Position numbers and translations under genes: made by a program. Shown here piece after piece: positions 1 to 5,802 of a stretch of 10,802 bases of DNA. Within the stretch, counting starts at the first letter, position 1, and every line of letters begins with the position of its first letter. Below the pieces are notes generated by a model. That model made no database searches. It was not told the DNA's origin and saw only the letters and a program-made list of their open reading frames with translations. This stretch comes from Rhodobiaceae bacterium (GTDB lineage: Bacteria; Pseudomonadota; Alphaproteobacteria; Micropepsales; Micropepsaceae), in contig VFKO01000060.1 of the NCBI GenBank assembly GCA_009885515.1, positions 1-10,802 on the forward strand, given 5' to 3'.

Positions 1-207
1 GGATTAGGGCCTATGGCGTTCATGGGCGTTTCGGGCGCGATGCTGATCACGTTCGAGAAGGTGGATCACTCGACCCGCGTGACGATGAAATATTCGGTCG
101 GCGGTTTCGACGCTGCGGGCTTCAAAGGCATGGCCAAGGCCGTAGATGGCGTGCTTGATATTGGCTTCAAGCGCTATTCGAATTTCGCTTCGACCGGAAA
201 ACCCTAA
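1..207 (+). CDS. C-terminal part of an SRPBCC/START-fold protein (5' truncated by window edge)
   Basis: An open frame enters from the left edge and stops at TAA 205-207, giving 68 residues. The visible tail has the pattern of the C-terminal end of small SRPBCC (polyketide cyclase/AHSA1-like) proteins: a 'GPMAFMGVSGAMLITFE' strand region, then 'TMKYSVGG', then a helix containing 'VDGVLDIGFKRY' and a final 'TGKP'. This matches the beta-strand/long C-terminal helix arrangement that closes the hydrophobic cavity of that fold. The ligand and role cannot be told from this fragment. An internal ATG at 13 exists, but the homology-like pattern continues upstream of it, so the true start lies outside the window. 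The next gene begins 43 bases downstream on the same strand. Assignment to the fold is by remembered family pattern, with no search. Confidence 0.65.
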   Translation, partial: GLGPMAFMGVSGAMLITFEKVDHSTRVTMKYSVGGFDAAGFKGMAKAVDGVLDIGFKRYSNFASTGKP

Positions 208-249
208 CGATGTGCGGACTTGCCGAACTACACCTGAGGCTCATCGCTG

Positions 250-2118
250 ATGCAGCGTAAACTCACCGCGATCCTGTCTGCCGATGTTGTTGGCTATAGC
301 AGCCTCATGGAGCTCGACGAGGCTGGGACCCTGGAGCGCTTGAAGGCCAACCGCGTCACGATATTCGATCCGCAGGTGACGAGCCATGGCGGGCGGCAGT
401 TCAAATTGATGGGGGATGGAGCGCTGGTCGAGTTCGCCAGTGTCATTGCCGCGGTCAATTGCGCGCTGGCAATCCAGGAGGCGAGCGAGAAGACCGAAGC
501 AAAACCCATTCGCTACCGCATCGGCATCAATCTGGGCGAAGTCATCGTCGAGGGCGACGATATATATGGCGAGGGTGTCAACGTCGCAGCTCGCCTACAG
601 TCGCTCGCTCCTGCCGGCGGCGTTGCCTTATCGCGTGTCGTCAGGGATCAGGTCGAAGGCAAGGCCGCGTGTGTGTTCGAGGATATGGGCGAGCATACGG
701 TCAAGAATATCAACCGCCCGGTGCATGTATATTCCGTCCGGGCGGCAGCACGGAATGAACCCGAGGCTCGCAAAGTGGAAGCGCCACACAAACTATCTAT
801 TTGCGTTCTGCCGTTCGCGAACATGAGTGCGGATGCCGAGCAGGAATATTTTAGTGACGGCATTTCCGAAGACATCATCACCGATCTCAGCAAGGTCTCG
901 GCGCTGTTTGTGGTCGCGCGCAATACCGCGTTTCAATTCAAGGGCAAGAGCATCGACATTCCTCAAGTGGCGCGCCAGCTAAAGGTTGGCCATGTGCTTG
1001 AAGGCAGCGTCCGGAAATCTGGCGGCAGGGTGCGGATCACCGCCCAGTTGATCGACGGTACCACCGGCGGCCATGTCTGGGCTGAGCGCTTTGATCGCGA
1101 CCTCAACGACATTTTCGCGCTTCAGGATGAGATTTCCGAGGCCATCGTCAAAGCCCTGAAGCTCAAGCTGCTGCCGGAGGAAAAGCAGGCCATCGAAGAG
1201 CGCGGCACCGACAATGTCGAAGCCTACAACCTGTTTTTGATGGCGCGTCAGTCCTACGTTACCGGCTTCGAAAACGACAGCCGGGAAGTCGAAGGAATCG
1301 TTCGCCTATGCAAGCGTATCACCGAAATCGATCCAACCTACGCGCGCGCTTGGGCTCTGATGGCACTTGGGCAAATGTTGTTGCGTTTCCTGCACGCCGG
1401 CAACGCCGGAAACGCAGGCAATGTGGACGACGGATTGAACGCGGCCGAACGTGCGCTGGCTTTAGATGCTACTTTGGCCGAGGCGCACGCGGTTAAGGCC
1501 AGAATTTTCTCCGAGACCGGCCGTCAGGACGAGGCCGCGACGGAAATTAAAATCGCCCTTCGCCTGGATCCCGAATCCTACGAGGTCAACAGGTCTGCTG
1601 CCTATTTGAGTTTCCGAGACCGGCGGATGGAGGATGCCATCCGCCATTTCGAGAAAGCAATGAGCCTCGTCGGCGCGGACTTCAGCTCGGCTGGGATGTT
1701 GATCAGCTGTTACAATGCGGTCGGGAACTCACAGGCTGTTCTCCGGGCGGCGCAAATCACCCTTGAGCGCACTGAAAAAGTTTTAGCGCTTGATCGCAAC
1801 AATGGAACGGCCATCGGTCACGGCAGCAACGCTCTGGCGGTACTCGGTCAAGCCGAACGCGCGAAAGAGTGGATGAACCGCGCCCTGCTGGTCGATCCGG
1901 ACAACTATAACATGCGATACAATTTCGCCTGTTCGCTCGCCGCTTATTTGAAAGACTCCTCGGCCGCGCTTGACATGCTGGAACCGGTGTTCGCTCATAT
2001 GTCGACGGGGCTCCTGATGCATGCAAAAGTCGATCCGGACTTCGATCACATCCGTGACGATCCACGCTTCAAGGCCATGATCGCCGCCGCCGAAGCGCGG
2101 CTTGCGGGATCAAGCTGA
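250..2118 (+). CDS. Class III adenylate/guanylate cyclase with TolB-like and TPR domains (copy 1)
   Basis: This 622-residue protein probably makes cAMP or cGMP from the nucleoside triphosphate in the cytoplasm. Residues about 5-165 are a class III cyclase domain with all expected catalytic features: metal-binding Asp12 (ADVVGY) and Asp56 (KLMGDG), Lys52, Asp104 (DIYG), and the transition-state pair Asn111/Arg115 (VNVAAR). Residues about 180-305 are a TolB/FlgO-like domain (KLSICVLPFANMS; later EGSVRKSGG and HVWAERFDRDL). The rest, to about 610, is helical and TPR-like, ending in the 'DDPRFKAMI' tail typical of these proteins. No signal peptide or membrane segment is apparent. The ATG at 250 was chosen because MQRKLTAILSADVVGYS is the usual family start; a weak GAGG lies about 10 bases upstream. 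The stop overlaps the start of copy 2 by one base (TGATG). What the TPR part senses is unknown, and ATP versus GTP preference is not settled here. Confidence 0.9.
   Translation: MQRKLTAILSADVVGYSSLMELDEAGTLERLKANRVTIFDPQVTSHGGRQFKLMGDGALVEFASVIAAVNCALAIQEASEKTEAKPIRYRIGINLGEVIVEGDDIYGEGVNVAARLQSLAPAGGVALSRVVRDQVEGKAACVFEDMGEHTVKNINRPVHVYSVRAAARNEPEARKVEAPHKLSICVLPFANMSADAEQEYFSDGISEDIITDLSKVSALFVVARNTAFQFKGKSIDIPQVARQLKVGHVLEGSVRKSGGRVRITAQLIDGTTGGHVWAERFDRDLNDIFALQDEISEAIVKALKLKLLPEEKQAIEERGTDNVEAYNLFLMARQSYVTGFENDSREVEGIVRLCKRITEIDPTYARAWALMALGQMLLRFLHAGNAGNAGNVDDGLNAAERALALDATLAEAHAVKARIFSETGRQDEAATEIKIALRLDPESYEVNRSAAYLSFRDRRMEDAIRHFEKAMSLVGADFSSAGMLISCYNAVGNSQAVLRAAQITLERTEKVLALDRNNGTAIGHGSNALAVLGQAERAKEWMNRALLVDPDNYNMRYNFACSLAAYLKDSSAALDMLEPVFAHMSTGLLMHAKVDPDFDHIRDDPRFKAMIAAAEARLAGSS
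1396..1422 (+). repeat. In-frame 9-bp tandem repeat (three units) in cyclase copy 1
   Basis: Three consecutive 9-base units read GCCGGCAAC, GCCGGAAAC and GCAGGCAAT. They encode Ala-Gly-Asn three times within the TPR region of copy 1. The equivalent place in copy 2 reads FGAKGDGG and lacks the repeat, so it probably expanded after the duplication or was lost from copy 2. The units differ only at synonymous third positions, so the repeat is not a very recent slippage product. Confidence 0.8.
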
Positions 2119-3968
2119 TGCAACGCAAACTCACCGCGATCTTGTCTGCCGACGTCGTGGGCTATAGCGGCCTGATGGAGCGCGACGAGGCGGGGACGCT
2201 TGAGCGGCTCAAGGCTAACCGCACGGCGATCTTCGATCCACATGTGGCGAACCATGGCGGGCGGCAGTTCAAGTTGATGGGCGACGGTGCGCTGGTTGAG
2301 TTCGCCAGTGTTGTTGCTGCTGTTAATTGCGCCCTGGCGATCCAGGAGGCGACGGAGAGGGCTGACGCCAGGCCCATTCGATACCGCATCGGCATCAATT
2401 TGGGCGAGGTCATCGTTGAAGGTGACGACATCTACGGTGAAGGCGTCAACGTAGCGGCGCGGATTCAGGCGCTGGCCCCTGTCGGCGGCGTGGCGCTGTC
2501 GCGCGTCGTCAAGGATCAGGTTGACGGCAAGACGGCGTGCGTTTTTGAGGACATGGGCGAACACAGCGTCAAGAACATAGAGCGGCCGGTGCATGTGTTC
2601 GCCGTCCGCGCGGTCGAAAGCGGAAGTAAGGAAATTCAGAAAGTGGAAGCGCCTCGCAAACTATCGATCTGTGTTCTGCCCTTCGCCAACATGAGCGACG
2701 ACCCGCAGCAGGAGTATTTCAGCGACGGCATCAGCGAGGATATTATCACCGACCTCAGCAAGGTCTCCGCGCTCGGCGTGACGGCGCGCAACACGTCGTT
2801 CCAGTTCAAGGGCAAAAGCGTGGACGTGCCGCACATCGCGCGGCAGCTGAAAGTCAGTCACATCCTGGAAGGCAGCGTGCGAAAGTCAGGCGGGCGCGTG
2901 CGGATCACCGCCCAGCTCATCGACGGCGCATCAGGCGAGCACGTCTGGGCGGAACGATTTGACCGCGACCTGAACGACATCTTTGCTTTGCAGGACGAAA
3001 TTTCCGAAGCCATCGTCAAGGCGTTGAAGCTCAAGCTGTTGCCGGAAGAAAAAAAGGCGATCGAGACACGCGGTACGGACAACGTCGATGCGTACAACCT
3101 CTATCTCATGGCGCGGCAGTACTACGTGACTGGCAATTACGGCGACGCAAGGCGGGAAGAAGCGATCATTCGCCTGTGCAGCCGCGCCACCGAAATCGAT
3201 CCCGGCTATGCACGCGCCTGGGCGCTGATGGCTCTTTCGCAAAACCAGCAGCGCTATCAGTTTGGCGCAAAGGGAGATGGTGGTCTGGTATCCGCCGAAC
3301 GAGCGCTGGCTCTCGATTCCAATCTGGCAGAGGCCCATGCCGTAAAGGCGTTGATCTGGTTTGAAGACGGTCGCCGGAACGAGGCGTCCTCGGAACTCGC
3401 AGCCGCCCTTCAGTTGGATCCGGAGTCCTACGAGGTCAACAAGGTGGCTGCTAATTTGAGCTACAGACAGCGCCGACTGGAAGACGCCATTCGCTTCTTC
3501 GAAAAGGCGACCGCGCTGATGGAAACTGATTTCCATGCGCCTGGCATGTTGAGAAGCTGTTACGCCGCGATGGGAAATGCCGATGACTGCCGCCGAGCCG
3601 CGCAAATTTCATTGGCTCGCGCCGAAAAGTCCGTGGCGCAAGATCAAAGCAACGGCGCGGCCATGGCTTTTTGCAGTAACGCTCTCGCAGCGCTTGGGCA
3701 GGTCGAGCGCGCCAAGGAATGGATGGCCCGCGCACTTCTCATCGATCCTGGCAACATGAACATGCGTTACAACTTTGCCTGCGCCGCCGTTCGCGATTTT
3801 AAGGAGACAGACTCCGCGCTCGAACTGATCGGCCCATTTTTCACAACTGCGACGATCGACTTCCTCAACCACGCGAAGGTCGATCCGTCCCTCGACTCAC
3901 TTCGCGACGACCCGCGCTTCAAGGCCATGATCGCTGCGGCTGAGGCGCGGCTGGCGGAAGCAGGCTGA
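2118..3968 (+). CDS. Class III adenylate/guanylate cyclase with TolB-like and TPR domains (copy 2)
   Basis: This 616-residue tandem paralog of the gene just upstream has the same domain order: cyclase domain about 5-165, TolB-like domain about 180-305, TPR-like helices to the end. Catalytic residues are again intact (Asp12, Lys52, Asp56, Asp104, Asn111, Arg115), so it should be active. By hand count 139 of the first 160 residues match copy 1. The TPR part differs more, including a shorter loop where copy 1 has its Ala-Gly-Asn repeat. That pattern fits conserved catalysis with diverging sensory or protein-binding regions. The start ATG (2118) shares its A with the TGA stop of copy 1, so translation is probably coupled. 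Its own stop (3966-3968) forms the same TGATG junction with a third, truncated copy. No membrane segment is seen. Nucleotide preference and activating signal are unknown. Confidence 0.9.
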   Translation: MQRKLTAILSADVVGYSGLMERDEAGTLERLKANRTAIFDPHVANHGGRQFKLMGDGALVEFASVVAAVNCALAIQEATERADARPIRYRIGINLGEVIVEGDDIYGEGVNVAARIQALAPVGGVALSRVVKDQVDGKTACVFEDMGEHSVKNIERPVHVFAVRAVESGSKEIQKVEAPRKLSICVLPFANMSDDPQQEYFSDGISEDIITDLSKVSALGVTARNTSFQFKGKSVDVPHIARQLKVSHILEGSVRKSGGRVRITAQLIDGASGEHVWAERFDRDLNDIFALQDEISEAIVKALKLKLLPEEKKAIETRGTDNVDAYNLYLMARQYYVTGNYGDARREEAIIRLCSRATEIDPGYARAWALMALSQNQQRYQFGAKGDGGLVSAERALALDSNLAEAHAVKALIWFEDGRRNEASSELAAALQLDPESYEVNKVAANLSYRQRRLEDAIRFFEKATALMETDFHAPGMLRSCYAAMGNADDCRRAAQISLARAEKSVAQDQSNGAAMAFCSNALAALGQVERAKEWMARALLIDPGNMNMRYNFACAAVRDFKETDSALELIGPFFTTATIDFLNHAKVDPSLDSLRDDPRFKAMIAAAEARLAEAG

Positions 3969-4039
3969 TGCAACGCAAGTTCACCGCCGTCCTGTCAGGC
4001 GCACAAAGGGCCCCATCGCTTGCAGCCCACCTTCGCTAA
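3968..4039 (+). pseudogene. Remnant of a third cyclase copy (first ~10 codons only)
   Basis: Directly after copy 2, in the same TGATG arrangement, a reading frame begins MQRKFTAVLS. This matches 8 of the first 10 residues of the two intact cyclases (24 of 30 bases against copy 2). It then departs abruptly into GAQRAPSLAA and stops at TAA 4037-4039. The catalytic segment ADVVGYS and everything after it are missing, so the remnant cannot be a working cyclase. The 23-codon frame may still be translated by coupling from copy 2. The breakpoint lies near 3998, shortly before the inverted repeats of the following non-coding stretch. Confidence 0.75.
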
Positions 4040-4059
4040 AGCTTCGGTCGGCGCAGCCA

Positions 4060-4119
4060 CTTCGCCCGCAAGCGGGGGCAGTCAGAAAATCTGGTGTCTT
4101 CCTCCGCTTGCGGGGGAAG
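4060..4119. repeat. Imperfect inverted repeat with GC-rich 19-bp arms
   Basis: The arm at 4060-4075 (CTTCGCCCGCAAGCGG) is the reverse complement of 4104-4119 (CCGCTTGCGGGGGAAG) at 15 of 16 positions. Pairing can extend to 4078/4101 with one G-T wobble, leaving a 22-base loop. Each arm is itself nearly palindromic around CCGCAAGCGG or CCGCTTGCGG. This is the look of the short dyad repeats scattered between genes in many alphaproteobacterial genomes. No T-run follows, so it is not a canonical intrinsic terminator, though it could still help end transcription of the cyclase array or protect the mRNA 3' end. Confidence 0.6.
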
Positions 4120-4175
4120 CGCCTGTGCAGCCCTTGTGGCTCGCAGGGGATGAGGGTTTTGGCGCGTTTCTTGAA

Positions 4176-4190
4176 GTTCTGTATTTGTTC
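4176..4190 (+). promoter_or_regulatory. LexA (SOS) box, GTTC-N7-GTTC
   Basis: The sequence GTTC-TGTATTT-GTTC is an exact match to the direct-repeat operator GTTC-N7-GTTC known for alphaproteobacterial LexA (Rhodobacter, Sinorhizobium, Caulobacter). Its right half touches the TTGACA -35 element of the promoter at 4191, so bound repressor would block RNA polymerase. Operator type and placement are seen in the sequence; binding by LexA is inferred. Confidence 0.7.
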
Positions 4191-4219
4191 TTGACATGAC
4201 TTTGCCCATGAACTATATA
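4191..4219 (+). promoter_or_regulatory. Strong sigma70-type promoter TTGACA-17-TATATA
   Basis: A perfect -35 hexamer TTGACA (4191-4196) is separated by 17 bases from TATATA (4214-4219), predicting a start near 4226 on the + strand. It is the best promoter match I noticed in the window. It fires rightward into a region without a recognised gene, then antisense into the 3' end of the FAD oxidoreductase gene. A small stem CAGAC/GTCTG (4220-4237) lies at the expected 5' end of the transcript. With the abutting LexA-type box the promoter is probably DNA-damage inducible. Confidence 0.7.
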
Positions 4220-4237
4220 CAGACGAGCGGGAGTCTG

Positions 4238-4345
4238 GTGGCTGTCGGCGGGTCAAATCACCAAGGCGCCGCACTTGTCGGGGTTCGTAAAACAAAGAAG
4301 GAGACCACTAGATATCGTATGTTCTTCTGTCCAGTATGTCCTTGA
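4238..4345 (+). CDS. Candidate small SOS-controlled ORF, 35 residues (tentative)
   Basis: This is the first reading frame after the LexA-type promoter. A GTG start at 4238 lies about 12 bases from the predicted transcription start, with GGGAG (4229-4233) four bases upstream, and the frame runs to TGA 4343-4345. The product would be a small basic peptide ending in YRMFFCPVCP, with a CxxC pair (Cys31 and Cys34) near its C terminus. No membrane segment is apparent. I do not recognise it. SOS-induced tiny proteins are known in alphaproteobacteria (for example SidA of Caulobacter), but I see no similarity to it. A second start, ATG at 4319 with AAGAAGGAG about 14 bases upstream, would give only eight residues. 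The frame may simply be chance within a non-coding RNA. Confidence 0.25.
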   Translation: MAVGGSNHQGAALVGVRKTKKETTRYRMFFCPVCP

Positions 4346-4467
4346 AGCACAAGGAGCCACACGCTGTGCGTAAACAAACGCAGCGAATGTTACGGTTAAT
4401 TCCGCAGTTTCAGGCCAATGTTACGCTGTTACGTCAGCGTGCGAAAAAATTATGCGACGCGAAGAGT

Positions 4468-5799
4468 TCACAACTCGTCTGCAATGCGTGCTCGCAGCAG
4501 CATGAGGCGCAAGGCCCAGAGGCGGAGTGCGGGAATGGGAAATTTTGGTGGCAGGCCGCGCAGGGGTGCTGGGAGTTCGCGGGCAATTCCGGTGACGCGG
4601 TTTGCAAGTTCGCGGCCGGCCCAGGTCATAAAGGCGACCCCGTTGCCGTGACAGCCAAAGGCGTAGGAAACTGAGGGGTCGGACTCGAGTTCGCCGATTG
4701 CCGGGGTCATTCGCCTGGTGGCGGAAATCAGGCCTCGCCAGCTGTGCGTTGTTTCCGCGCCGGTGAATGCGGGAAACATCCTTGCCATACGCCGGGCGAG
4801 ATGCGAACTCATTGCCTTGAGCCCTGAAGGCGATCCCGTTGTGTCACCGCGACCTCCATACATCAGGCGGTTGCCGGGCAGCATTCGCAAATAGGCCAGA
4901 TGGGCGCGTGTGTTAGAGGCGGGGGCTTGGGTTCGCCAGTGCTGCCTGGCGATTTCATCGCCGGTGAGCGGGCGCGTGGTGACGATGTTCGACATGACCG
5001 GCAGGCTGCGGCCGTAGAGTTCCGGCACGAGGTCTTCGGGCAGCCAGCCGTTTGCGGCAATGATCACGCGCTTGGCGCGGATGGAGCCTTGGCCGGTGAC
5101 GAGGCGGTGTGATCCGTTTTCGTGGTGCCAAGACAGGACGCGCGCGTGGGCGTTGATTTTCGCGCCTCGTCTTGTGGCTGCATCGGCGAGACCCAGGCAG
5201 TAGGCGAGAGGATGCAGGCCAAAGCCTACTGGTTCGAAGAGTGCTCCGAATTGTTCGGTACTTACGAAGGCTTGGTTTGCAAATTCACGCGCTGAAATGA
5301 TTTGCGCGCCGACACCCAGTTTCGCCATCAGGTCCGCTTGAGATTGCAACTCCTGCAATCGATTGGATTTGTGCGCGAGGGTCCAAACGCCGTCGCCTTG
5401 TTTCTTGAAGTCGATGCGTTCTTCCTGGGCGAGAGACTCAACGAGGTGCACCGCGTCGATGAGGCTGCGGTAAAACGCGAGTGTTTCATCCTGTCCGTAT
5501 ATGGTGTTGAGTTCGGCAGGCCCCAGGAACGAGGCGCCGATGCTGCAGAAACCACCATTGCGGCCCGAGGCGCCCCAGCCGATGCTGCCCGCCTCCAGAA
5601 CGCGCACATTTATCCCGGCGCGGGCGAGATGATAGGCCGCCGATAGCCCGCAATAACCGCCGCCGATGATGGCGATTTCTGTTGTTTCATCGGTTTCGAG
5701 CCGAGGTGTGGTGGGAGCGGGAAGCGTGTTGCGATCTGTCTCCCAGACACTATCGACGGGCTTCGACCAGTCGTAGAGCGCGTCGTGATAGAGACGCAC
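4468..5799 (-). CDS. DAO-family FAD-dependent oxidoreductase (PuuB/OrdL-like amine oxidase)
   Basis: This 443-residue flavoprotein probably oxidises an amine or amino-acid-like substrate to an imine or aldehyde in the cytoplasm. An N-terminal Rossmann motif IAIIGGGYCGLSAAYHLA (residues about 42-59), with the ribose-binding acid Glu69, is followed by GWGASGRNGGF (about 74-84), typical of the gamma-glutamylputrescine oxidase/OrdL branch. A C-terminal FAD contact region, FGCHGNGVAFMTWAG, is also present. The start is GTG at 5799-5797, three bases after the aldehyde dehydrogenase stop, with AGAGG overlapping the end of that gene as the ribosome site. This tight coupling to an aldehyde dehydrogenase suggests two consecutive steps, amine to aldehyde to acid. 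The exact substrate cannot be read from sequence: no glutamylputrescine synthetase or transporter lies in the window, so calling it puuB would be a guess. Confidence 0.88.
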   Translation of the reverse strand: MRLYHDALYDWSKPVDSVWETDRNTLPAPTTPRLETDETTEIAIIGGGYCGLSAAYHLARAGINVRVLEAGSIGWGASGRNGGFCSIGASFLGPAELNTIYGQDETLAFYRSLIDAVHLVESLAQEERIDFKKQGDGVWTLAHKSNRLQELQSQADLMAKLGVGAQIISAREFANQAFVSTEQFGALFEPVGFGLHPLAYCLGLADAATRRGAKINAHARVLSWHHENGSHRLVTGQGSIRAKRVIIAANGWLPEDLVPELYGRSLPVMSNIVTTRPLTGDEIARQHWRTQAPASNTRAHLAYLRMLPGNRLMYGGRGDTTGSPSGLKAMSSHLARRMARMFPAFTGAETTHSWRGLISATRRMTPAIGELESDPSVSYAFGCHGNGVAFMTWAGRELANRVTGIARELPAPLRGLPPKFPIPALRLWALRLMLLRARIADEL

Positions 5800-5802
5800 G
5801 AA

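Larger units (their letters stand above)
4040..4467. other. 428-base region without a recognised gene
   Basis: This stretch separates the + strand cyclase array from the convergent - strand oxidoreductase gene. From left to right it holds a long GC-rich inverted repeat (4060-4119), a LexA-type box with a strong sigma70-like promoter (4176-4219), a candidate 35-codon frame (4238-4345), and two further features. These are a perfect 6-bp dyad, ACGCTG-TTACGT-CAGCGT, at 4423-4440, and two copies of AATGTTACG at 4386-4394 and 4417-4425, 31 bases apart. On the - strand, just past the oxidoreductase stop, a weak GAGTT-CAC-AACTC hairpin (4464-4476) and a T-run (complement of 4444-4449) occur, but not in proper terminator spacing. 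Confidence 0.6.

Noticed and set aside
2931..3605. 224-codon open frame on the - strand inside cyclase copy 2
   Set aside because: It is antisense to a gene with clear domains throughout and shows no recognisable protein pattern; it is a shadow frame of high-GC coding sequence.
4423..4450. Intrinsic terminator formed by ACGCTG/CAGCGT
   Set aside because: On the + strand it is followed by A's rather than T's; on the - strand the T-run precedes the stem.
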